A stretch of DNA of 5,413 nucleotides. It comes from Porticoccaceae bacterium. GTDB lineage: Bacteria; Pseudomonadota; Gammaproteobacteria; Pseudomonadales; Porticoccaceae. A model generated the notes under the pieces. It was given only the letters and a program-made list of their open reading frames with translations, ran no database searches and was not told the DNA's origin. The stretch is from assembly GCA_002701765.1 (NCBI GenBank), contig NZXB01000090.1:13861-19273 (forward strand), in the 5' to 3' direction. The position numbers and the translations under genes were made by a program. Below are positions 1 through 5,135 of the stretch, one piece after another; the first letter of the stretch is position 1, and the number at the start of each line of letters is the position of its first letter.

Positions 1-260
1 ATAAAACCCCCAGTAAGATTTACTATTCGTCGCATTCCCATCTCGGTCGCTGATTTTGCTGCTAATGCAGACCGGCCCCCAGATGCACAGTAGAAACTAA
101 ACGTCTTCTGCTCACCCAGTTCCGTCTTATGCGAGAGGCTTTCTGGATCCAGATGGAACTGAAGCATACCAGCTTATGAGGACACTGCACCGCTAATGCC
201 TCTTGGCGGTGGTAGAGGGCAGCCCCTCGAGAGCCTCTGGTATGAGAGCTCTTGCACTCT
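1..260 (-). pseudogene. Rhodanese-like sulfurtransferase, degraded N-terminal half, runs off left edge
   Basis: From about 173 down to 1 the minus strand reads a good rhodanese C-terminal half: GMLQFHLDPES, then FYCASGGRSALAAK with the catalytic Cys loop, then a MGMRRIVNLTGGF-like stretch at the edge. Rhodanese domains carry sulfur as a persulfide on this Cys. The front half is broken. A TAA at 174-176 sits in frame just before AGMLQF, directly after ISGAVSS, which matches the usual IPGAVHV segment. Further up, VQEL (from 257) and IPEALEGLPS fit the usual N-terminus of such proteins but lie in different frames, and the DVRE core strand is missing. I infer one nonsense codon, at least one frameshift and an internal deletion. 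An internal start at ATG 167 could still give a short active-site fragment. It lies 30-odd bases after the CoA-binding gene, so it is the last member of the cluster. Rhodanese identity is fairly sure; the lesion list is less so. Confidence 0.72.
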
Positions 261-291
261 TGGTAATCAATTGCGTTATTATGATATTTAG

Positions 292-750
292 TCAGATTTC
301 CAAATGCAGCTTTGGTTTCCAAAAAGGGCGAAAGAGTTCGATCTTCGGGCAGCGATTCATAACTACCTTTAAGCCCGCCGCCTCAGCTACCCGCGCCGCT
401 TCTTCACTAAAAACTCCTATCTGGCTCCACAAAACCTTTGCCTCAATAGCCGCAGCCTCATGAGCGACATCGATAAGATCTTCAGAACGCCGAAACACAT
501 TGACCATGTCGACCGATCGATCAATAGAACTCAGAGATGGAAAGACTCGAAGGCCTCGAATTTCGTCAAGGCCCTCGCGGGGATTGATTGGAATCATGTC
601 ATAGCCAGTTTCGTGAAGCACACGCAATACCCCATAGCTAAACTTCGTCTTATCAGGACTGGCTCCGACCATGGCAATGGTCTTTACAGATGAAAGGATA
701 TCATGCAAATAATCATCACCGTAGGGTTCAGTATGATTCATATAGCTCAT
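292..750 (-). CDS. CoA-binding domain protein, YccU-like (CoA_binding_2 family)
   Basis: A 152-residue protein made of a single Rossmann-like CoA-binding domain, the usual size for the stand-alone YccU family. Visible marks are TIAMVGASPD (about residues 24-33, the nucleotide-binding loop), YDMIPINPRE (50-59), the VDMVNVFRR strand (80-88), VLWSQIGVFSEEA (106-118) and the closing MNRCPKIE (131-138). The family is related to the CoA-binding half of succinyl-CoA synthetase alpha subunits, but its cellular role is poorly defined. I see no catalytic subunit partner here. The protein has no signal peptide and should be cytoplasmic. The start at 750 is chosen because GAGGAGG stands six bases upstream; a second ATG at 741 is possible but less well placed. 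The gene overlaps the end of the ferredoxin gene by 23 bases, so the two must be co-transcribed. Family call is firm; function in this cluster is unknown. Confidence 0.88.
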   Translation of the reverse strand: MSYMNHTEPYGDDYLHDILSSVKTIAMVGASPDKTKFSYGVLRVLHETGYDMIPINPREGLDEIRGLRVFPSLSSIDRSVDMVNVFRRSEDLIDVAHEAAAIEAKVLWSQIGVFSEEAARVAEAAGLKVVMNRCPKIELFRPFWKPKLHLEI

Positions 751-1111
751 TGCAGGCCTCCTCGGGGGTAGCGATATCGGCCTTCAACTCATGCGGCGCC
801 AGTGGGTCGAGAAAAGGATTACGGTACAGGAGGTCATGACTTTCCACACCAACCTCTATGGCACAGTCAGTTTTCGCTCGAGCTACGCAAAGAATTATGT
901 AACCATTCTCAATCTGGCGATTATTCAATGCCAACTGAGCATTTTGATCAACAGTGCCCTCGATAAGCTTCGCAGCACAGGTTATGCAACCGCCGTATCG
1001 GCAACCATACGGAAGGTCGACACCTTGATCACGCAGTTCATCGAGCAACGGTCGCCGACCCATCACCTCATAACGAGCATTGTCTTGATTCGTGATTGTT
1101 ATGGTCGTCAT
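728..1111 (-). CDS. Plant-type [2Fe-2S] ferredoxin
   Basis: A 127-residue one-electron carrier. The cluster ligands are C37, C42, C45 and C75, giving C-x4-C-x2-C-x29-C in PYGCRYGGCITC and ILCVARAKTDC, the exact spacing of plant-type and oxygenase ferredoxins. The fold ends near residue 90; about 35 further residues (NPFLDPLAPHELK to the end) form an acidic tail not needed for the fold. The ATG at 1111 is chosen: it forms ATGA with the stop of the methanethiol oxidase gene, a classic coupled arrangement, and the protein then begins MTTITITNQ in register with beta strand 1. A TTG at 1132 would add seven residues and overlap more, and is less likely. No reductase gene is visible to feed it. It may serve the oxidase or a nearby enzyme outside the window. 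Cytoplasmic, no export signal. Confidence 0.9.
   Translation of the reverse strand: MTTITITNQDNARYEVMGRRPLLDELRDQGVDLPYGCRYGGCITCAAKLIEGTVDQNAQLALNNRQIENGYIILCVARAKTDCAIEVGVESHDLLYRNPFLDPLAPHELKADIATPEEACNELYESY
757..763 (-). promoter_or_regulatory. Strong ribosome binding site for the CoA-binding gene
   Basis: The minus strand reads GAGGAGG six bases before ATG 750, a near-perfect Shine-Dalgarno sequence lying inside the ferredoxin coding region. It decides the start of the CoA-binding gene and lets that gene be translated on its own despite the overlap. Confidence 0.8.
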
Positions 1112-2457
1112 AACCAGATATCGCTTGTGCAATCGCCACCAGGATAGCGCGTCTCGTGGCAGCGCGACGGGCCATTAGGTTCCTTACCAAAATCGACTAT
1201 AAAATCGGGGTCGATCTCCATTCCACCATTCTCGATATCGCAATTGATCATTAACATGCAGCCGCCATTGGTTCGAATTTCCGGATAGAATTGGTTATCC
1301 CAAGTACTGAAAAGCGATGTCGTAACATAGAGTCGCTTGCCATCAAGTGATAACTGGATCATTTGTGGGCCCCCAGTCACTTTTACTCCGTTCACTTCAG
1401 GTTGCTTATTCAGCAAACCACCCATCCAAACCTGGCCAGTGAGCTTTGGTTTATGGGGATCTGAAATATCATACTGACGTACATCACCGTGGAGCCAGTT
1501 GCAGAAGTAGAGATATTTGTCGTCCATTGACAGCAGGATAACCGAGATAATGCCAGGCACTGGAATCGGCCATTCGGGGTGCGGTTCATTGTCAACATCT
1601 ATAATCTTTTCCCAGTGCCATTCATCGGAATCGTCCTTCCACCAATGAATTATATTGGCAGAGAGCGCCGCGCCGCAAAAGCCATGAGTGCTATTCGGGT
1701 CATGATGAAAACGCACTTCTAGTGGGATCAAACCGTCTTCACCTAAATACAGGGTTTGTTTCGGCTCCCGTTTCTCGAAATCCCAAAGATGAATTCGGCG
1801 GCCATATTTTAGATGACCCACTTCTTCCAAATCAAATCCAGGCATAAACGTGTTAGGAGCGGCCCACTCAGAGGATGCCATAACATTGTGACGCGGCTGA
1901 TACCAAAAGTCGTAGCCAAATGGAATATCACCCATGGAATTTTCCCAGCGACCCAAGATATTGAAATTCTTATCAAGGTGAAGATAGCCCCCAGGCGCCT
2001 CGCCTTTAGCATCACCTAACATAGAGATGATGATTTCCGACCTTAGACAATGAACAGTGTGGGGAGCCGACAGATTTGTCTTGGACTTAATTTCTGCGCC
2101 TTCGATGACTTTGTACAAGCTTGGAGCCCGAGGGTCTGTGCCGGTATCGATTATATGGATATTCGATGATCTTACACCGGGAACCAGCAAATGACTGCGA
2201 TTCATAGACTTGTCATCAAAACAGGATGAACAAGCGTTCCATCCCATGTGGTGCAGTTCATCTCCTATACCCGGCATCTCCAACCGGTGGATAACTTCAG
2301 AATAGGTTAGACTTTCTGGATCGGCATCAATAGTACACAAATAGTCGGGTCTTTGGATTCCAGTACCTGTATATATTGCAATCGTATAAAGGATCTTCTC
2401 GCGAGACGCTTTGATAGCCTCGGCTGGGCTAGCGTAACCCGGACCACAACAATCCAT
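1108..2457 (-). CDS. mtoX: Methanethiol oxidase, SELENBP1/SBP56 family
   Basis: A 449-residue protein close to human SELENBP1 over its whole length, as I recall that sequence. Shared blocks are CGPGYASPAEA (4-14), DELHHMGWNACSSCF (66-80, the CSSC that includes the selenium/redox cysteine), HTVHC (133-137), GYDFWYQPRHNVM (181-193), IPLEVRFHHDP (244-254), YFCNWLHGDVRQYDISDP (317-334), GGPQMIQLSLDGKRLY (362-377) and the terminal RYPGGDCTSDIWL. Characterised members use copper to oxidise methanethiol with oxygen and water to formaldehyde, hydrogen sulfide and hydrogen peroxide. The His-rich blocks expected to hold metal are present. The start at 2457 is preferred: GGAG lies eight bases upstream, and the protein then begins MDCCGPGY like the family. 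In-frame TTG at 2487 and GTG at 2466 would add residues the family lacks. I see no signal peptide. First gene of the cluster, coupled to the ferredoxin by ATGA. Confidence 0.95.
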   Translation of the reverse strand: MDCCGPGYASPAEAIKASREKILYTIAIYTGTGIQRPDYLCTIDADPESLTYSEVIHRLEMPGIGDELHHMGWNACSSCFDDKSMNRSHLLVPGVRSSNIHIIDTGTDPRAPSLYKVIEGAEIKSKTNLSAPHTVHCLRSEIIISMLGDAKGEAPGGYLHLDKNFNILGRWENSMGDIPFGYDFWYQPRHNVMASSEWAAPNTFMPGFDLEEVGHLKYGRRIHLWDFEKREPKQTLYLGEDGLIPLEVRFHHDPNSTHGFCGAALSANIIHWWKDDSDEWHWEKIIDVDNEPHPEWPIPVPGIISVILLSMDDKYLYFCNWLHGDVRQYDISDPHKPKLTGQVWMGGLLNKQPEVNGVKVTGGPQMIQLSLDGKRLYVTTSLFSTWDNQFYPEIRTNGGCMLMINCDIENGGMEIDPDFIVDFGKEPNGPSRCHETRYPGGDCTSDIWL

Positions 2458-2465
2458 TGTATTCA

Positions 2466-2469
2466 CTCC
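2466..2469 (-). promoter_or_regulatory. Ribosome binding site deciding the methanethiol oxidase start
   Basis: GGAG on the minus strand, eight bases before ATG 2457. Its position rules against translation from TTG 2487 or GTG 2466, since the latter would start inside the site. Confidence 0.7.
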
Positions 2470-2497
2470 ATCGCTTATAACGTCCAACTAAACGCGC

Positions 2498-2526
2498 ATG
2501 CTACTTTCTTTGCTATTCCAACTCAA
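2498..2526 (-). promoter_or_regulatory. Possible promoter of the methanethiol oxidase cluster
   Basis: The minus strand has TTGAGT (2521-2526), a 17-base spacer and TAGCAT (2498-2503), each matching four of six consensus bases. Transcription would begin near 2491, about 34 bases before the start codon. The -35 lies inside one copy of the 11-base direct repeat. The match is moderate, so this is a candidate only. Confidence 0.35.
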
Positions 2527-2618
2527 TATTTTTCCAAGTCTCCTTCCTATTCCTCACCAACCATCAGCATTACAAAATTTCGCATAGTCATTTTCCTTAT
2601 TAGTGCGCCAACTCAATA
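2518..2618. repeat. Pair of 11-base direct repeats CCAACTCAATA
   Basis: CCAACTCAATA occurs at 2518-2528 and again at 2608-2618, exactly 90 bases apart and in the same orientation. The proximal copy covers the candidate -35 of the methanethiol oxidase promoter. A repeated activator site is possible; chance is also possible at this length. Confidence 0.4.
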
Positions 2619-2625
2619 GGTAATT

Positions 2626-2651
2626 CCCTCTGAAACTCTTTATTTAGAGGG
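2626..2651. other. Weak hairpin between the hydrolase and oxidase genes
   Basis: CCCTCT (2626-2631) pairs with AGAGGG (2646-2651) across 14 bases; an inner CTCT/AGAG pairing is also possible. It lies 20 bases past the hydrolase stop. Read in the hydrolase direction it lacks a T-run, while read on the plus strand it is followed only by TTTTC. It is therefore a poor intrinsic terminator. The rest of the 2458-2670 gap holds only the oxidase control region. Confidence 0.25.
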
Positions 2652-2670
2652 TTTTCAAAAAAGTCTGTCT

Positions 2671-3654
2671 CTACTTTGTGTCAATTTTTAGCTCTGGGTA
2701 AGTAGGATCCCAATCCTGTAACCAACTTGGTTCTGAGAGAAGTTCAACTCTATCATTCACTTTATAAGTTACAGGAAAAATTCCATGAGATTTTAATGTT
2801 CCAGATTGAATGTCAATTAAAGCGTCTTGCAAATGGGTAACTGTTTCTAAGCTTAGTTCAGGAATACCTATAGAATCATCTCCGTGCGCTCCAAATACAC
2901 GCAACCTATTGTCACTAACTGCTTTTATTGTTTGAGAACCCTGTAGGTAGTCGCCCATATTACTATTTGGTAAAAACCCATACAACGGCCCGGGATATAG
3001 GAAATCTCCAGCAAACAAGTAACCAGCCTCTCGGTCAAAAAGAGATATTGAATCATTAGTATGTCCTGGTGTGTACAGTACCAATAAGCGCCTATTACCT
3101 AAATCAATTGTCTCATTCGGTGTCAACCATTCGCTTATCTTGATTTCAGGCTGAGAATATCCTTCCATTTCACCAAGATGCTCAAATCGAGTTAGGAGTA
3201 ATTTGTTATCAGTTACTCTTTTTCTCAAATGCGGCAAATCAACAAGAGCAGTATTTTCAAAGACAACCTCATTTCCAATGTGGTCAAAATGCAAGTGCGA
3301 TGGAATAAAGGTTACCGGGAGATCAGTAATACTTTCTACAACTTCTCGAATATCTCTCTGGCCAGTGCCCGCATCAAAAAGAATTGCCTTACTAGCTCCA
3401 AGTATTAGATAGTTAAAATTCAATTGATGATATCTCGGCTCTCCGATGGCAAACGTTAGTTCATCAATTTTCTGAATCGTAAAATAATCATCAAACCATT
3501 TTACTTCCTTTCCTCCCACCTTAGGATCTAACAACTCCGGTAATTCACCAGAGGTCATTGAGTAAATAAGTAGGTTAGCTCTCTGATTGATAATAACTAA
3601 AACTAATATCAATGCTACACTCATTACACAAAGTATTGTTTTCAATTTAATCAT
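2671..3654 (-). CDS. Membrane-anchored metallo-beta-lactamase-fold hydrolase
   Basis: A 327-residue MBL-superfamily protein. Metal ligands are complete: H120-x-H122-x-D124-H125 in SHLHFDHIGN, H198 in YTPGHTND, D217 in FAGDFLYPG and H257 in FGAHGDD, so a two-metal hydrolytic centre is expected. Residues 1-22 (MIKLKTILCV then a Val/Leu/Ile run) form a membrane anchor or uncleaved signal, placing the catalytic domain outside the cytoplasm. About 45 residues with an acidic linker precede the domain. Fold members include glyoxalase II-like, lactonase-like and thiolesterase enzymes; nothing here fixes the substrate. Start at ATG 3654 is chosen; a GTG at 3660 two codons earlier is possible, and neither has a well-spaced ribosome binding site, since GGAG touches the ATG. 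It stands alone, in the same direction as the methanethiol oxidase cluster, with 213 bases between stop and next start. Confidence 0.88.
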   Translation of the reverse strand: MIKLKTILCVMSVALILVLVIINQRANLLIYSMTSGELPELLDPKVGGKEVKWFDDYFTIQKIDELTFAIGEPRYHQLNFNYLILGASKAILFDAGTGQRDIREVVESITDLPVTFIPSHLHFDHIGNEVVFENTALVDLPHLRKRVTDNKLLLTRFEHLGEMEGYSQPEIKISEWLTPNETIDLGNRRLLVLYTPGHTNDSISLFDREAGYLFAGDFLYPGPLYGFLPNSNMGDYLQGSQTIKAVSDNRLRVFGAHGDDSIGIPELSLETVTHLQDALIDIQSGTLKSHGIFPVTYKVNDRVELLSEPSWLQDWDPTYPELKIDTK

Positions 3655-3674
3655 CTCCACTCAGTAATACGATG

Positions 3675-3688
3675 CTCTGAAATCAGAG
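3675..3688. promoter_or_regulatory. Inverted repeat upstream of the hydrolase start
   Basis: CTCTGA-AA-TCAGAG, perfect six-base arms with a two-base centre, 21 bases before ATG 3654. The two-base centre is too tight for a good RNA hairpin and better suits a dimeric repressor site. It lies just downstream of the candidate promoter at 3703-3731. Confidence 0.35.
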
Positions 3689-3702
3689 TTATTTAGGAAA
3701 AG

Positions 3703-3731
3703 ATCTTAGTTTTAATTATTTCAAGGAACAA
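3703..3731 (-). promoter_or_regulatory. Possible promoter of the hydrolase gene
   Basis: The minus strand reads TTGTTC (3726-3731), a 17-base spacer and TAAGAT (3703-3708). The matches are partial, and AT-rich sequence yields such pairs by chance. If used, the start point near 3696 would put the CTCTGA/TCAGAG repeat in the early leader. Confidence 0.25.
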
Positions 3732-3890
3732 TAGTACTTGCTATCAAGCAACATTTCTCAAAATCAGAATTACTCCCACTCAACAATCACAGGTTTTAAA
3801 ACATTGTTTAAATAAAATATTTTACACATTATGTATAACAATACCTTCCTTCACTCGCCCAATAGAGTTTCCTTAGTGCCGAATCTTCAC

Positions 3891-4049
3891 TCAACACCGG
3901 TTGCTGTATCGTGAGTAGTATTTCATTAACCACCTAAGAACCTCAGCGTTCTTTGTTCGGTTCTGACGCATGATAAATGCGTGGTATTGCTGGTATCGAT
4001 AGAAGTATTTTTTTGATTTTATACTTTGTAGACGATTTAAATCGTCCAT
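3891..4049 (-). CDS. Possible small basic protein, 52 residues, unrecognised
   Basis: ATG at 4049 opens a 52-codon frame ending at TGA 3891-3893. The product begins MDDLNRLQSIKSKKYF and is rich in Tyr, Arg, Lys and Asn (for example RYQQYHAF and KYYSRYSNRC at the end). It has no signal peptide or membrane segment and no motif I know. The frame is divergent from the metal operon, 71 bases before its start, where a regulator might be expected, but the product does not resemble CsoR or MerR. The ribosome binding site is poor (TTAAAG touching the ATG), and the start region coincides with the 16-base palindrome. A frame of this length can arise by chance, so this may be non-coding or the relic of a larger gene. 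Confidence 0.2.
   Translation of the reverse strand: MDDLNRLQSIKSKKYFYRYQQYHAFIMRQNRTKNAEVLRWLMKYYSRYSNRC
3936..3982. repeat. Two neighbouring inverted repeats
   Basis: AAGAAC-CTCAGC-GTTCTT (3936-3953) and ACGCAT-GATAA-ATGCGT (3966-3982) each have perfect six-base arms with loops of six and five bases, sizes that could form RNA hairpins. Neither is followed directly by a long T-run, although a run of seven T stands at 4009-4015. Role unknown. Confidence 0.4.
4031..4046. promoter_or_regulatory. Perfect 16-base palindrome, candidate operator
   Basis: GACGATTTAAATCGTC reads the same on both strands with no gap. It is 75 bases before the metal operon start and directly after the start codon of the possible 52-codon frame on the minus strand. 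Gapless palindromes of this length are typical of dimeric repressor sites, but I cannot name the regulator. Confidence 0.4.
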
Positions 4050-4104
4050 CTTTAAGAAGCAATCTTGTCTTATTAAAAATTAATACCGTCTAGTATATTT
4101 CTAA

Positions 4105-4113
4105 TGCTAATAT
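4105..4113 (+). promoter_or_regulatory. Extended -10 promoter element of the metal operon
   Basis: TGC-TAATAT fits an extended -10 (TG, one base, then a TATAAT-like hexamer). No convincing -35 is found at 4084-4091, which extended -10 promoters can do without. Transcription would begin about seven bases after the hexamer, near 4120-4121, at the start codon itself. An alternative hexamer TATATT (4094-4099) would give a leader of about 15 bases. Confidence 0.4.
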
Positions 4114-4129
4114 ACCCCCTATGGGTATA
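4111..4129. promoter_or_regulatory. CsoR-type operator over the operon start
   Basis: TATACCC-CCTAT-GGGTATA has perfect seven-base arms around a five-base centre. The TACCC/GGGTA pattern with flanking A/T matches operators of the CsoR family of copper-sensing repressors as I know them from copZA-type operons. It overlaps the last bases of the extended -10 and the ATG at 4121, so a bound repressor would block polymerase. Related family members (RcnR, FrmR, CstR) bind similar G/C-tract sites, so the inducer could be another metal or sulfane sulfur. No csoR gene is in the window. Confidence 0.6.
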
Positions 4130-4720
4130 CGAATAACTTTTATTTTTGCCTTTTTATCGTTTGGAATTGATGCAAGACCAATATCTTATTCAGGTGGTTC
4201 AACCATAATGGCATTTTCAGATAATATGAAAAATTCCATCTATTATCACTATTCACCATCATATAAATACTCTATTGGAATAGAAGACATTAGAGATAAA
4301 TATTTTAACGAAGATTATTCATATGCAAGATTTACATATCTCATTAATAGAGAAAATACTAAATTTTCACAAAGAAATTTGTATTTTCAATCAGGCTTAA
4401 GTTCAAAGGGATTCAATAATTATTTTTATGGTATGCATGGAGATTGGGAGACAAGAAGGTTATTTGTGGGTTTTGGATTAAAAAAAACTGAAAAAAAGAT
4501 TCAAGACTATTTAGAACAAAGCTACCAAATAGGGGTAGCACCCTATCTTGGAGATTACGGTGATTTACACACATGGCTAATGCTGAAGTCCAAAAAAAAC
4601 TCTCTTGACAACAAATGGTCAACCTATCCTGTATTAAAGTTTTTTAAAGGCAACACTCTAATGGAAATTGGTTATCACCAGAGAACTAATTTGGATTTTC
4701 ATTTGATGTATCGGTTTTAG
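4121..4720 (+). CDS. Secreted protein of metal operon, probable outer-membrane beta-barrel
   Basis: A 199-residue protein. Residues 1-18 look like a signal peptide (one Arg, hydrophobic ITFIFAFLSFGI, cleavage probably after DA). The mature part is full of aromatic, alternating stretches (SIYYHYSPSYKYSIG, YARFTYL, LYFQSGL, LFVGFGL, YQIGVAPYLGDYGDLHTWLML, LMEIGYH) and ends FHLMYRF; a terminal Phe is the usual barrel-assembly signal, so outer-membrane location is inferred. I recall similar proteins with DWETRR, GIAPYLGDYGDLHTW and FFKGN blocks beside HMA-domain genes, but not under an established name. No cysteine at all is present, so thiol metal binding is unlikely; it may be a pore or receptor. 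The ATG is the only reasonable start that keeps the signal peptide, and it lacks a ribosome binding site, agreeing with a leaderless message. Very AT-rich. Eight bases separate it from the next gene. Confidence 0.72.
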   Translation: MGIRITFIFAFLSFGIDARPISYSGGSTIMAFSDNMKNSIYYHYSPSYKYSIGIEDIRDKYFNEDYSYARFTYLINRENTKFSQRNLYFQSGLSSKGFNNYFYGMHGDWETRRLFVGFGLKKTEKKIQDYLEQSYQIGVAPYLGDYGDLHTWLMLKSKKNSLDNKWSTYPVLKFFKGNTLMEIGYHQRTNLDFHLMYRF

Positions 4721-4728
4721 AAAAAATT

Positions 4729-5130
4729 ATGAGAAAAATATTATTATTGATCATTTTTACATCAATAACTTGGGCAGAAAATCCACATGATCATATGACT
4801 TATTTCAACGAAGATCATCTTCATGAACAACTAGTGGATGGAAAAAAACTAAAAGTTGATCCGATAAGGTTTAATAAATTTGTTATCGGTGTAACAGATT
4901 CTCAAATTGCAGTCGTAAATGTGAAAGGCATGGTGTGTGATTTTTGTGCCAGAGGTATTGAAAAGACTTTTACAAAAGATCCCAATGTTAAAAAGATTGA
5001 TGTTGACCTTAGCTCAGGCAAAGTTTTGATTGCTTACAATAAGGGTCAAGAAATTAAATTTGATGACATTAAAGAAAAGATTCTGATAAATGGTCTAAAT
5101 GCAATCGACATGACAATCATAAACCTCTGA
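4729..5130 (+). CDS. Periplasmic heavy-metal-associated (HMA) domain protein
   Basis: A 133-residue protein. Residues 1-16 (MRKILLLIIFTSITWA) are a clear signal peptide with cleavage after WA, so it acts in the periplasm. Next comes a His- and acid-rich stretch (NPHDHMTYFNEDHLHEQ, with H20, H22, H30, H32) that could hold a soft or borderline metal. From about residue 59 to the end is an HMA ferredoxin-like domain with GMVCDFCARGIEKTF, metal cysteines C70 and C73, then VKKIDVDLSSGKVLIAY and a closing helix and strand. This resembles MerP and the copper chaperone CopZ, except for GMVCDFC instead of the usual GMTCxxC. It probably passes metal between the secreted partner upstream and the membrane protein downstream. 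ATG 4729 follows the previous stop by eight bases; the ribosome binding site is weak (AGAAAAAAT). Copper or mercury are the likely ions. Confidence 0.86.
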   Translation: MRKILLLIIFTSITWAENPHDHMTYFNEDHLHEQLVDGKKLKVDPIRFNKFVIGVTDSQIAVVNVKGMVCDFCARGIEKTFTKDPNVKKIDVDLSSGKVLIAYNKGQEIKFDDIKEKILINGLNAIDMTIINL

Positions 5131-5135
5131 GGACT

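Larger units (their letters stand above)
3661..4120. other. 460-base intergenic region between divergent genes
   Basis: No firm gene is present. The right part carries control signals for the metal operon, the left part those for the hydrolase. Between them lie three inverted repeats (AAGAAC/GTTCTT at 3936-3953, ACGCAT/ATGCGT at 3966-3982, and the 16-base palindrome at 4031-4046) and one possible 52-codon frame on the minus strand. The stretch 3845-4010 is visibly richer in G and C than the flanks on both sides, which could mark an inserted or decayed segment. No tRNA, transposase or integron site is recognisable. Confidence 0.6.

Noticed and set aside
62..322. Minus-strand 86-residue frame
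   Set aside because: It starts inside the CoA-binding gene out of frame, and its lower part is a shifted reading of the rhodanese remnant, which makes clear sense only in the other frame.
203..463. Plus-strand open frame near the left end
   Set aside because: It runs opposite the CoA-binding gene and the rhodanese remnant, has no recognisable domain, and its product is low in sense by comparison with the minus-strand matches.
791..1147. Plus-strand 118-residue frame
   Set aside because: Antisense shadow of the ferredoxin gene, whose cysteine spacing is decisive.
2458..2487. Longer methanethiol oxidase from TTG 2487
   Set aside because: It adds ten residues that the family lacks, and the GGAG ribosome binding site at 2466-2469 points to ATG 2457.
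2353..2619. Plus-strand 88-residue frame covering the oxidase start and promoter
   Set aside because: Antisense to the oxidase N-terminus and its control region, no domain, no ribosome binding site noticed.
2626..2651. Intrinsic terminator for the hydrolase gene
   Set aside because: The stem is six base pairs with a 14-base loop and no T-run follows in the hydrolase direction; kept only as a weak hairpin.
3813..3824. TAAAATATTTTA palindrome
   Set aside because: Composed only of A and T in an AT-rich stretch, so expected by chance.
4061..4099. Standard -35/-10 promoter using TTGTCT (4065-4070) and TATATT (4094-4099)
   Set aside because: The spacer would be 23 bases, too long for an ordinary promoter; the extended -10 at 4105-4113 fits the operator position better.
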